Shown in pieces: positions 41,306 to 50,449 of a DNA stretch of 64,000 nt (position 1 is its first letter; each line of letters opens with the position of its first letter). The position numbers and the translations under genes were made by a program. The notes beneath the pieces were generated by a model. The model was not told the origin of the DNA and searched no databases. It saw only the letters and a program-made list of their open reading frames with translations. The DNA is from Clostridium bovifaecis (GTDB lineage Bacteria > Bacillota > Clostridia > Clostridiales > Clostridiaceae): assembly GCA_009738435.1 (NCBI GenBank), contig CP046522.1:3663985-3727984 (forward strand). The letters are read 5' to 3'.

Positions 41306-42740
41306 ATTCACTCCATCTCCTTGTAACAAGCTCCTTAATATCTTTTGTCATTTCAATATCATTAGGCCATTCTCTAGTATGCCCTTCATTTGGCCACTTT
41401 TTAGTAGCATCTATACCCATCCTATATCCATAATGTGGGAGATTAGATGCGTGATCCAGAGCATCTAAAGGGCCTTCAGATATGACCACATCTCTTTTTG
41501 CATCTATATTGTTAAAAACCTTCCATGCCACAGTAGATACATCTTTTGGGCTGACATTTTCATCTACTACAATTATCATCTTTGTATACATCATTTGACC
41601 AATTCCCCATAATGAATTCATTATTTTCTTGGCATGCCCAGGATAACGCTTCTTTATAGAAACAATAACACAGTTATGGAAAACCCCTTCTAGTGGAAAA
41701 CTTATATCTATTATCTCAGGATACTGCATTTTAAGTAAAGGTAAGAAAATTCTCTCTGTAGCCTTTCCCATATAACAGTCTTCCATAGGTGGCTTTCCTA
41801 CCACAGTAGTAGGATAAATAGCATTCTTCTTATGCGTTATACAAGTCACATGGAATACAGGATAATAATCTGCAAGAGAATAATATCCTGTATGATCTCC
41901 AAAGGGTCCCTCAAGTCTCAATTCCTCATTAACGTCCACATAACCCTCTATAATAAATTCTGCATCAGCAGGTACATATATATCATTTGTTATAGACTTA
42001 ACAAGTTTCACTGGGGATTTTCTTAAAAATCCTGCGAACATCATTTCATCAATCATTTTTGGAAGTGGTGCTGTTGCAGAGTATGTTATAGCAGGATCAC
42101 AGCCAAGAGCAACAGATACAGGCATTTTACCACCCAGTATTTTATACTTTTCATAAATTTCTCTACCATCCTTATGTAAGTGCCAGTGCATGCCTGTAGT
42201 GTTCTTATCAAATACCTGAAGTCTATACATTCCCATGTTTTGAATGCCACTCTCTGGATCCTTAGTTATAATAAGCGGAAGGGTTATAAACCTGCCTGCA
42301 TCCTCAGGCCAGCACTTTAATATAGGAAGAGTAGATAAATCAGGATCATTTTCAATAACTTCCTGGCAAGCTCCTTTAGAAGGCATTTTTAGCGGAAATA
42401 CCGTTGCCATTCTAGCTAGTCTTGGAAGAGATTTAACCTTTTTCATAATTCCTAAATAATTTGACATATCTATGAACTCTTCAATGTCATTCCCAATATC
42501 ATCAAGCTTCTCAACTCCTAGAGCCATGCTCATTCTCTCATAAGTACCCATAGCGTTTATAAGTACTGGATAAGAAGATCCCTTTACATTTTCAAATAAA
42601 AGAGCAGGTCCCCGCTTTTTAGATATCCTATCTGTAATTTCAGTAATCTCTAATTCTGAATTTACTTCTGTATATATTCTTTTCAGTAGTTCTCTTTCTT
42701 CCAAGTGCTTGATGAAATCGTGTAAGTCTTTATAAGCCAT
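41292..42740 (-). CDS. ubiD: UbiD-family prenyl-FMN-dependent decarboxylase
   Basis: 482 residues. N-terminal YKDLHDFIKHLEERELLKRI, GPALLFENVKG, then MYRLQVFDKNTTGMHWHLHKDG with the arginine and metal histidine regions, and the catalytic glutamate in LEGPFGDHTGYY. Full-length and intact. The family decarboxylates aromatic or alpha,beta-unsaturated acids. UbiD itself acts on octaprenyl-hydroxybenzoate and MqnM-type members act in the futalosine menaquinone pathway. It adjoins ubiA and ubiX. Other UbiD roles (phenolic-acid decarboxylation, hydrocarbon carboxylation) remain possible, but the linked UbiA favours a prenylated aromatic acid. Confidence 0.92.
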   Translation of the reverse strand: MAYKDLHDFIKHLEERELLKRIYTEVNSELEITEITDRISKKRGPALLFENVKGSSYPVLINAMGTYERMSMALGVEKLDDIGNDIEEFIDMSNYLGIMKKVKSLPRLARMATVFPLKMPSKGACQEVIENDPDLSTLPILKCWPEDAGRFITLPLIITKDPESGIQNMGMYRLQVFDKNTTGMHWHLHKDGREIYEKYKILGGKMPVSVALGCDPAITYSATAPLPKMIDEMMFAGFLRKSPVKLVKSITNDIYVPADAEFIIEGYVDVNEELRLEGPFGDHTGYYSLADYYPVFHVTCITHKKNAIYPTTVVGKPPMEDCYMGKATERIFLPLLKMQYPEIIDISFPLEGVFHNCVIVSIKKRYPGHAKKIMNSLWGIGQMMYTKMIIVVDENVSPKDVSTVAWKVFNNIDAKRDVVISEGPLDALDHASNLPHYGYRMGIDATKKWPNEGHTREWPNDIEMTKDIKELVTRRWSEYDIE

Positions 42741-42776
42741 GTAATTACTCCTTTCAGTAATAAATACCTATTTATA

Positions 42777-44050
42777 TCATAAAAAATTTTTATTAAGAAC
42801 CTTCTCTAAACTGTCAACCATAGAGTCAATGTCCTCTTTAGAAATAACAAGAGGAGGTTGAAATGCTATGACATCTCTATTTAAGCCATTTTTACCTAGA
42901 AGAAAGCCTAGGTCTTTCATCTCTTCTAAAATCACATCCGTAATTTCAGCAGAGGTTAAGTTCTGAGCTTTTGATTTTATTTGCATACCTAACATAAGCC
43001 CACAGCCTCTTATTTCTTCAATCAACGGAGAGGACAGCTGCTCTAATTTTTGTTTTAGATACTTTCCTAATTTCTCAGCCCTTTGGACTAATCCATTCTT
43101 CTCAATATAATTAAGAACGCCTATTGCAGTTTGAGCTGCCACAGGATTTCCTCCAAAAGTAGATGCAGAAGGCTTATTGAAGGATTTTGCAATTTCATCT
43201 CTTGTTGAAAAAGTTGAAATAGGAATACCATTACCTAAAGCTTTAGCAGTAACTATAATATCAGGAATCACATCATAATGTTCAATACAAAACATTTTTC
43301 CTGTTCTTCCATAGCCTGTTTGAACCTCATCTACAATCAACAATACATTATGCACTTCTAAAAGAGTTTTTACCCTTTTTAAATAATCCATAGGATACAT
43401 AATGATTCCACCATTTCCTTGAATAGGTTCTAATATCATTGCCGCTATATCATTGCTATGTTCTTTTAATACTGTTTCTAACTCAAGCAGAGACTTTTCC
43501 ATGGCTTCTTTGTAGCTAAGGTTTTGAGAATATGGTCTTTCAACAAAGAAAATATTATCTTTAATTAAATTATCGTCTAATCTCCACATAGGTATTCCTG
43601 TAACACTTAAAGTTAAATGAGTTCTGCCATGTAACCCACCAGTTAAAGCAATGAAGCCATTCTTTTTGTATAAAGTCTAGCTAAAGCCATAGCACCTTCA
43701 TTTGCTTCTGATCCAGTAACACAAAAGAAAGTTCTCTTAATATCTCCTGGAAGTATCTCAGAAAGTTTTTGAGCAAGCTCTACCATAGGTTGAGTCAAAT
43801 ATAATGTAGTAGTATGTTGTACTTTACTCAATTGTTCTATTGTATCCTTGAGGATTTCTGAATTTGAATGCCCACAATTCAAAACTGATACTCCCGCATA
43901 GAAATCAACATACCTTTTATCCTCGTGATCGAAAATATACTGCATAGAACCTCCAATTATTTGAGGTGGATTCTTATAAAAGAATGATGTAGCTGGGAAA
44001 AAGTATTCTTTCCTTTTTGCAATTATATTATCAGGTCCTATATAATTCAT
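42777..44050 (-). pseudogene. Class III PLP aminotransferase, frameshifted
   Basis: Two frames join into a protein of about 425 residues. The N-terminal part (44050 to 43643) has VDFYAGVSVLNCGHSN and FCVTGSEANEGAMALARLYTK. The C-terminal part has ILEPIQGNGGI, LIVDEVQTGYGRTG, the PLP-lysine TAKALGNGIP and STFGGNPVAAQ. One A missing from the run CAAAAAG at 43663-43667 breaks it; restoring it reads TKKNGFIALTGGLHGRTHLT. Family members transaminate ornithine, GABA, beta-alanine or alanine/glyoxylate. It lies inside the UbiD/UbiA/UbiX operon with 36-bp spacing, so it probably belonged to the same pathway. Confidence 0.87.
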
Positions 44051-44070
44051 AATACAAATTCACTCCTATT

Positions 44071-46002
44071 CTATATGAATTTAAAAGATAGCGCACCTAA
44101 AGTAAATCCAGCCCTTGAAGATTTCATATGTAAAAACAGATCTCTTCCTTTGGATTTATCAATGATAGCTTTTTTATAAACTTCAATTATACTTTTTAAT
44201 TCATCTCTAGTATATGTTTGTCCTTCTATTCGAAAACTTATTGGTTTTTGAAAGTTTAAGCCTTCAAGAATCGGCAGTAAACAAAGTTCTTTAGAAGTAA
44301 ATAAGTGATTTCTTAAGTTTTGATCTATATAAACAGGATTTTCCCCTTTATCAGTCATTAGCACCAGCACCCCGTTATCTACATACTTATTATCACTTTT
44401 TTCAATAGCTTTAAGTGCTTTGGTATTTTCATAAAGATTATAATCTAGATACATAACTCTTAATGGACCATGTACAATTAATTCTAATGGTGTTTCTGAC
44501 ATATTTATAAACTTAGCAAGCTCATTGCGCTTTATCTCTATGGACACACTAGCTTCCTTAATACCCAAAGCTTTGTAAAATTCTAATGATTTATGATTGT
44601 AGATGTTTAAATTATAATCTGTTACCAATGCATATTTGTTGGCATATTTTTTCACAGCTCCTATATTTGAAACTAGCAGTCCATCAAATAGATGACCATA
44701 TTTATTTAAATAGTTGTCAATCATATCAAACTGCAGCTCGTTCATCACTTGAGGCAAATTCAGATAAATATCCGTCTTATTCTTCATATTTGACAAGTGC
44801 TGCAGTTGCTCTAGAGTTATAAACTTATCAGGAGCTAAAACTTCACAAGGCAAGTAAATTCTATCTACTCCTAAATCTATACAAAGCTTGGCCTGATCAT
44901 AATTATTTACCTTTACGGACAAATTGTAGTTAGAAGGCGCCTTTATAGAATATTTGTTTAATTCTCCTAAAGTTTCATTAATAGCTTCATCAGTAATTAT
45001 AGGTTCCTCAGTAGGGACAGAAAAAACTTTACCGGTAGAATAAAACTTACCGGTGCCTTCATACCTAGTATTAATAAAATCTAAACTAGGCTTAGAAAAA
45101 GCATATGCAGTAGTGAAATCACGCTTTCTATGCTCAAATAATTCCCCAGCTCCTTTTTTCCTGTTAAAACTTAAAGGATCTTCAATATATCTATCAATGG
45201 CTTCACCATAAGTGTTTACTAGATTGATGATAAAATCAGTGTCCCTCATACGTCCTTCTATCTTAAAAGAAGTTATATTTGCCTCAATTAGCTCAGGGAT
45301 ATATTCATACATGTACATATCTTTTGCCGCCAGCGGATATTTTGTTGGAAATACAGAACCATCCTTTTTCATAATATAAGGCCATCTGCAGTGCTTGAAG
45401 CATCTTCCACGGTTGGAACTATTACCCAAGACAATAGAGCTGTAATAGCAATTTGCATCATTTACCGCACATATATCTCCGTGAACAAAGTACTCTGTTT
45501 CAATATTGGCTTCTCTTTGTAGTAGCTTTGCTGTCTTTAAATCCATTTCTCTTGATAATACTACTCTTGATACTCCTAGCTCTTTTAGTATCTTTGCAGA
45601 TTCTATGTTATGGACATTCATCATAACGGATGAATGAATTTCAAATTTATTAAGATTATGTTCCTTACATATTTGCAGAACCCCGAGGTCTTGAACTATA
45701 ATACCATCCACATCAATATTATTTAAAAGATGTAAGTACTCGGTAGCTTCATTAATTTCATATTCATTCAGCATATTATTTACTGTCACATAAACTTTTT
45801 TATCAACATCATGGGCCATCTTTGTAGCTTCCTGTATCTCTTTATCAGAAAAATTATATCCTTTTCTTATCATTCTCATATTTAGGGTCTTGCCACCTAG
45901 GTAAATTGCATCACAATTTGCTTTTACCATACTTCTAAAAGTTTCCATAGTTCCTGAAGGAGCCAACAATTCTACTTTTTTACCATTAAATGCTCTTCCC
46001 AT
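44071..46002 (-). CDS. Peptidase U32 family protein (UbiU/RlhA-like)
   Basis: 643 residues. A U32 TIM-barrel beginning KVELLAPSGTMETFRSMVKANCDAIYLGG. It has the four cysteines of the family in GDICAVNDANC and GRCFKHCRW, expected to hold a 4Fe-4S cluster, followed by KDMYMYEYIPELIEANITSFKIEGRMRD and a C-terminal region of about 280 residues. Despite its name, studied members are hydroxylases: RlhA on 23S rRNA, TrhP on tRNA, UbiU/UbiV on the ubiquinone ring without oxygen. It heads the operon with UbiD, UbiA and UbiX, making a UbiU-like ring hydroxylase attractive, but a tRNA or rRNA role is equally allowed by sequence. Two tandem ribosome sites precede the start. Confidence 0.85.
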   Translation of the reverse strand: MGRAFNGKKVELLAPSGTMETFRSMVKANCDAIYLGGKTLNMRMIRKGYNFSDKEIQEATKMAHDVDKKVYVTVNNMLNEYEINEATEYLHLLNNIDVDGIIVQDLGVLQICKEHNLNKFEIHSSVMMNVHNIESAKILKELGVSRVVLSREMDLKTAKLLQREANIETEYFVHGDICAVNDANCYYSSIVLGNSSNRGRCFKHCRWPYIMKKDGSVFPTKYPLAAKDMYMYEYIPELIEANITSFKIEGRMRDTDFIINLVNTYGEAIDRYIEDPLSFNRKKGAGELFEHRKRDFTTAYAFSKPSLDFINTRYEGTGKFYSTGKVFSVPTEEPIITDEAINETLGELNKYSIKAPSNYNLSVKVNNYDQAKLCIDLGVDRIYLPCEVLAPDKFITLEQLQHLSNMKNKTDIYLNLPQVMNELQFDMIDNYLNKYGHLFDGLLVSNIGAVKKYANKYALVTDYNLNIYNHKSLEFYKALGIKEASVSIEIKRNELAKFINMSETPLELIVHGPLRVMYLDYNLYENTKALKAIEKSDNKYVDNGVLVLMTDKGENPVYIDQNLRNHLFTSKELCLLPILEGLNFQKPISFRIEGQTYTRDELKSIIEVYKKAIIDKSKGRDLFLHMKSSRAGFTLGALSFKFI

Positions 46003-46347
46003 ATTCTCCTCCTTTATTTTCCTCCTTAAATTTCAATACATATTACTTGTCAATATTATAACAAACTTATTATATGACAGATTGTTCAAAAACTCCATGA
46101 CTTTCATGGGGCTAACACCATTGATTATTTATACGATAGCATCATGGCTATCTTTTTCATATTCTGAACTGCTGGTGTCACTTATCCCTCTTAGAAGGAA
46201 GGTGATACATATAAGTAATGAGATCTTAAAAATAGTAGTCCTGACTCCACTCGGTTGCTACCATTTTTAGCTATGAATTTTGTAGAAAGTAAGCATAAAA
46301 ATAAAGCAAAATTATATTAATTCTGCTTTATTTTTATATTTTAAATT
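46003..46347. other. Intergenic region upstream of the U32 operon
   Basis: About 345 bp. Near the operon start a minus-strand TTGACA and a TATAAT occur but not at matching spacing. The open plus-strand frame 46082-46270 has no ribosome site and no recognisable similarity. A stretch at about 46235-46270 has some internal complementarity but fits no RNA family I know. Confidence 0.5.
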
Positions 46348-46423
46348 TGGAGCTAGAAAAGGGAATCGAACCCTCGGCCTACGCATTACGAGTGCGTCGC
46401 TCTACCGACTGAGCTATTCTAGC
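46348..46423 (-). tRNA. tRNA-Thr (anticodon CGT)
   Basis: 76 nt including an encoded CCA. Acceptor GCTAGAA/TTCTAGC, D arm GCTC...GAGC, anticodon stem ACGCA/TGCGT with loop CTCGTAA (anticodon CGT, codon ACG), T arm GAGGG-TTCGATT-CCCTT. Lies between dnaB and the U32 operon. Confidence 0.95.
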
Positions 46424-46496
46424 ATATAGAATGATACTTTTAAGTTTTACATTTACTACCTAAAAACCTTTTTTTAAAGCTACTGATTAGATAGAC

Positions 46497-46540
46497 TTCA
46501 TTACGAACCAGCTGCTCTACCATCTAAACTATAAGGGCAC
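46497..46540 (-). pseudogene. tRNA fragment (5' half)
   Basis: In minus-strand sense GTGCCCTTATAGTTTAGATG... then GTAGAGCAGCTGGTTCGTAAT resembles a tRNA acceptor strand, D arm and anticodon region (CGT). The 3' half (T arm, acceptor complement, CCA) is absent. Probably the remnant of a second tRNA gene. Confidence 0.6.
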
Positions 46541-46637
46541 CTTTTACCTTGCTATTACTTTATTAACATTTTACTCCTATAATGGTTAATTTTCAATATT
46601 TTTGATTAAAATGATGTACATTCGCACAAATAAAAAA

Positions 46638-46656
46638 ATGCAGCATAAAGCCGCAT
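46638..46656 (-). terminator. Terminator after dnaB
   Basis: ATGCGGC...GCTGCAT hairpin followed in minus-strand sense by seven T residues, directly after the dnaB stop codon. Confidence 0.8.
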
Positions 46657-46659
46657 CTT

Positions 46660-47997
46660 TTATTCTCGATGTATAACATCTAATCTTCCAAACTTACTGT
46701 ATTGTCCAAGCCAAGCAAGCTTTACTGTACCAACGGGACCGTTTCTTTGCTTTGCGATTATGCATTCTGCTACATTCTTATCTTCTGATTCCTTATTGTA
46801 ATATTCATCTCTATATAAGAACATAACAAGGTCAGCATCCTGCTCGATTGATCCTGATTCCCTAAGGTCAGAAAGCATAGGTCTATGGTCAGCTCTTTGT
46901 TCTGGAGCACGAGATAGCTGAGAAAGGGCTATAACAGGGCAATGCATTTCCTTAGCCAAAGCCTTTATAGACCTTGAAATTTCAGATACCTCTTGTTGTC
47001 TGCTTTCAGAAGCGCTGCTGCCACTCATAAGCTGAAGGTAGTCTATTACTATTAAATCTATTCCATGCTCTATTTTTAATCTTCTGCATTTAGAGCGCAT
47101 TTCCATAACTGATACACCAGCTGTATCATCTATAAATATCTTAGATGCAGCAATTGGCCCTGAAGCTCTAGCTATTCTCTCCCAATCACTATCTTCTAAA
47201 GCTCCTGTTCTAAGCTTTAACATATCAATATTCGCCTCAGCACAAAGTATTTTGTTTGCTAATTGCTCTTTTGACATTTCTAAAGAGAATACTACTACGC
47301 TCTTACCTTCTCTTATTGCTGCATATTGAGCAATATTTATGGCAAAAGTAGTTTTACCCATAGATGGTCTTGCTGCAACTAGTATCATATCTCCTGGCTG
47401 GAGGCCTGAGGTTTGAGCATCTAGCTCTGGGAACCCTGTTGGTACCCCAGTGGTTTCACCCTTTTGGTTAAACATTTTTTCTATCTGTTCAAAACCTCTT
47501 TCAAGCACAATGCTTATAGGCTCAAAGTCGCTAGAAGTTCTTTTTTCAGCTATATCAAAAATTCTCTTTTCAGCACCATCTAGCACCTTTGGAACGTCAT
47601 CTTGCTTTGAATAACATTCTTCTGTTATATCCGCAGAAGCTCTTATAAGCTTTCTTAAAATAGACTTTTCTTCAACTATCTTTACATAAGAAGTAAGATT
47701 AATTGTTGATTCTATGGAATTACTAAGCTCACTTATATATGTCATTCCTCCAACTGCCTGCAGCTTTTCCGTAGATTGTAGATGCTCTATTAAAGTTACC
47801 ATATCAATAGGAATATCCTTTGAATATAAATCTAATATAGCATTAAAGATAATCTTATGCCCTTCTCTGTAAAAGTCATCTCCTCTTAATACTTCTGCTG
47901 CTTGAGCTATGGATGTCTTATCTTTAATCATACATCCTAATACTGTTTGCTCAGCCTGGATATTGTGTGGTAAAACTCTAAGAGGTGTTGTTTCCAT
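46660..47997 (-). CDS. dnaB: Replicative DNA helicase DnaB
   Basis: 445 residues. N-terminal DnaB domain (LPHNIQAEQTVLGCMIKD), linker, and RecA-like helicase domain with Walker A AARPSMGKTTFAINIA, Walker B DLIVIDYLQLMSG and LSQLSRAPEQRADHRPMLSDLRESGSIEQDADLV (seen in parts). Hexameric helicase unwinding DNA at the replication fork. No intein. Last gene of the rplI-lonC-dnaB stretch; 22 bp after lonC. Confidence 0.96.
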   Translation of the reverse strand: METTPLRVLPHNIQAEQTVLGCMIKDKTSIAQAAEVLRGDDFYREGHKIIFNAILDLYSKDIPIDMVTLIEHLQSTEKLQAVGGMTYISELSNSIESTINLTSYVKIVEEKSILRKLIRASADITEECYSKQDDVPKVLDGAEKRIFDIAEKRTSSDFEPISIVLERGFEQIEKMFNQKGETTGVPTGFPELDAQTSGLQPGDMILVAARPSMGKTTFAINIAQYAAIREGKSVVVFSLEMSKEQLANKILCAEANIDMLKLRTGALEDSDWERIARASGPIAASKIFIDDTAGVSVMEMRSKCRRLKIEHGIDLIVIDYLQLMSGSSASESRQQEVSEISRSIKALAKEMHCPVIALSQLSRAPEQRADHRPMLSDLRESGSIEQDADLVMFLYRDEYYNKESEDKNVAECIIAKQRNGPVGTVKLAWLGQYSKFGRLDVIHRE

Positions 47998-48019
47998 TAC
48001 AATCTCTCCTACTATCTAG

Positions 48020-49951
48020 TTAAGGTTGGTTACCCTCAAAAACAATTTTAATTAGCTCATCTATATTATCGATTGCCTTAACTCTAATGTCATTTAAACC
48101 TGTTGGAACTTCCCGTAAATTTTCTTTAGGAACTAGTACAAGCTTTATACCTTTTCTTCTTGCACCATATACCTTCTCAAATATACCACCAACTGGTTTT
48201 ATCTTACCCCTTAAAGATATTTCTCCTGTTATGGCTACATCTTGTCTTATAGGCTTATTTAAAAGAGCGCTTATAATACAAACGGTAATTGCAGCACCTG
48301 CAGAAGGGCCATCTATACGCCCTCCCCCTACTATATTTACATGAATATCATAATCACTAATATCTTTATCTGCAAGTCTTCTTATTACAGATGCAGCATT
48401 AAATACAGAATCCTTTGCCATACTACCTGCTGTATCATTGAACCTTACTCTTCCTCTACCTTTTTCTTTCGCATCAAAAACTGCTGTTTCTATTTCTATA
48501 GTAGAACCAACATATCCACTAACGCCAAGTCCATAAACATGACCTATTTCATATCTTTCTTCTTGTGAAATTTGTTCACAAGGAGTAAATCTGCTTATAG
48601 ATATAATCTCTTCTACAGCTTTAATGGTTATCTTAACATTTTCAGTGGTTTTTGCTTCATTGTAAAGAATATATCCATAGGCGTCTGCTAATATATTTAT
48701 AGCCTTTCTTCCTTCTATAGTGAATCTGCTTATAAGCTCAGCCACACCTTCCTCAAGTTGTACCTTTAGCTTTTCTGCTGCATTTTCAACTATCATTTCT
48801 ATATCCTTAGATGATAAAGGTTCAAAATAAACCTCTGTACATCTAGATCTTAATGCTGGATTTATTTCGCTTGGCTCCCTTGTTGTAGCACCAATCAAAA
48901 CAAAATCTGCTGGTGCTCCATTTTCAAATAAATATTTTATATATTTAGGTGTATTCTCATCATCTGGGTCATAATAAGATGATGAAAATTCAACTCTTTT
49001 ATCCTCTAAAACCTTTAATAGTTTATTTTGAAGAATAGTATCAAGTTCTCCTATTTCATCTATAAACAATACTCCACCATGAGCTTCCGTAACTAAACCA
49101 GGTTTTGGTTCTGGCACCCCTATTTCGGCTAAGTCTCTTTTACTTCCCTGATATATAGGATCATGTACTGAACCTAGTAAAGGGTTAGTTATCTCTCTTG
49201 GATCCCATCTAAGGGTTGTTCCATCTACTTCTACAAATTTAGATTCCATTTCAAAAGGAGTGTATTGAAGCTTTTTAGCTTCCTCTAGTGCAAGTCTTGC
49301 TGCTGTAGTCTTTCCAACTCCAGGAGGGCCATAGAGAATTATATGCTGTGGGTATGGTGAAGCTAGCTTAGATAAAAGAGATTTTATAGCTCTTTCTTGG
49401 CCAACAATTTCAGAAAAAGCTTGAGGCCTTAGTATAGCTTGAATGTTATTAGAAAGCTTTTTAGAATCCAAAACTTCTAACTTTGCATACTTTTTAAGAG
49501 TCTTTGCATTTTCAGAACCTTTTTTCTTCCTTATAATACCAAGCCTTACTTCTTCTATATACTTTTCTTGCTTCTCTAAAACAGCCTGCTCTACTTCTTT
49601 TTCTATGCTATTTTCTATATATCTTCTTGCAATAGTATCAGCAATATACTTTTTAGTATTTTCTATTGCTTCTACTAAATTGCTTTCATTTGGTATTATA
49701 TCTATCCCTTTTCCATCGCTCACTATCTTATTTATTGCATAGATTTTTTTATATACATCATCACTATATAGATGCTTATTAAGCTTATATTTTACAACTC
49801 TTGCCTTAATAGTTTTTTCATCTATAACTTTTCTTACTACTTCATCTAGTATGTTTACTTGCATATCTATAGGCATTGTATCTTTTACAAAGTCAATTGC
49901 ATTTTTTAGCTTCTCATCTACTATTGAAAATTTCAATATATTTCCCTTCAA
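48020..49951 (-). CDS. lonC: ATP-dependent protease LonC
   Basis: 643 residues, a clostridial Lon-type protease without the large Lon N-domain. AAA+ module with Walker A YGPPGVGKTTAARLALEE and Walker B GGVLFIDEIGELDT; C-terminal protease domain with catalytic Ser in GPSAGAAITV and Lys in LRGKIKPVGGIFEKVYGARRKG. Family position between dnaB and rplI is typical and distinguishes it from lonA and lonB. Linked to sporulation/stress quality control in the family. A TTG start is used here with AGCAGGATTTC upstream, so the exact N-terminus is less certain. Confidence 0.9.
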   Translation of the reverse strand: MKGNILKFSIVDEKLKNAIDFVKDTMPIDMQVNILDEVVRKVIDEKTIKARVVKYKLNKHLYSDDVYKKIYAINKIVSDGKGIDIIPNESNLVEAIENTKKYIADTIARRYIENSIEKEVEQAVLEKQEKYIEEVRLGIIRKKKGSENAKTLKKYAKLEVLDSKKLSNNIQAILRPQAFSEIVGQERAIKSLLSKLASPYPQHIILYGPPGVGKTTAARLALEEAKKLQYTPFEMESKFVEVDGTTLRWDPREITNPLLGSVHDPIYQGSKRDLAEIGVPEPKPGLVTEAHGGVLFIDEIGELDTILQNKLLKVLEDKRVEFSSSYYDPDDENTPKYIKYLFENGAPADFVLIGATTREPSEINPALRSRCTEVYFEPLSSKDIEMIVENAAEKLKVQLEEGVAELISRFTIEGRKAINILADAYGYILYNEAKTTENVKITIKAVEEIISISRFTPCEQISQEERYEIGHVYGLGVSGYVGSTIEIETAVFDAKEKGRGRVRFNDTAGSMAKDSVFNAASVIRRLADKDISDYDIHVNIVGGGRIDGPSAGAAITVCIISALLNKPIRQDVAITGEISLRGKIKPVGGIFEKVYGARRKGIKLVLVPKENLREVPTGLNDIRVKAIDNIDELIKIVFEGNQP

Positions 49952-50005
49952 GAAATCCTGCTCGCAGGTATTTTCTCTTAGGTATCCCCCCTTCTATTCT
50001 CAGAG

Positions 50006-50449
50006 TTATTGTTCTTCAATTATAACTCTAATTTTTGTAGAGATTTCAGGATATAGTTTCACTTCAGCTTCATAAGTTCCTATATTTTTAATAGTCCCTA
50101 CCACTATTTTTTTCTTATCTATTTCAACTTTACACTGATTTTTTAATTCAGCTGCTATATCTTTACTTGTTATAGCGCCAAATAATCTTCCACCTTCTCC
50201 AGCTTTAGCTTGTATCTTTACTTCTTTATTTCTTAATTCTTCAGCTAATTTTTGGGCTGCTTCAGTTTCAGCTAATTTCTTTTTTCTTTCAGCTTCTTGC
50301 TGCTTATTTAAAATATGCATGTTCGCATCTGTTGCTTCTTTAGCTAAACCTTTTGGTATCAAAAAGTTTCTTGCGTATCCATCTGATGAATTTATTACCT
50401 CTCCTTTTTTTCCTTGTCCTTTAACATCCTTTAATAATATTAATTTCAT
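50006..50449 (-). CDS. rplI: 50S ribosomal protein L9
   Basis: 147 residues. N-terminal [35 protein letters not shown], long connecting helix, and C-terminal domain [16 protein letters not shown]. Binds 23S rRNA. Stop/start overlaps the upstream DHH gene by one base, so translation is coupled. Confidence 0.97.
   Translation of the reverse strand: MKLILLKDVKGQGKKGEVINSSDGYARNFLIPKGLAKEATDANMHILNKQQEAERKKKLAETEAAQKLAEELRNKEVKIQAKAGEGGRLFGAITSKDIAAELKNQCKVEIDKKKIVVGTIKNIGTYEAEVKLYPEISTKIRVIIEEQ

Noticed and set aside
46082..46270. Plus-strand open frame of 62 codons upstream of the U32 operon
   Set aside because: No ribosome site, no recognisable similarity, antisense to the operon's leader region.
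46200..46275. Possible T-box or riboswitch remnant (GGTAGCAACCGAG-like on the minus strand)
   Set aside because: The conserved T-box sequence is not matched, there is no aminoacyl gene downstream and no clear terminator pair.
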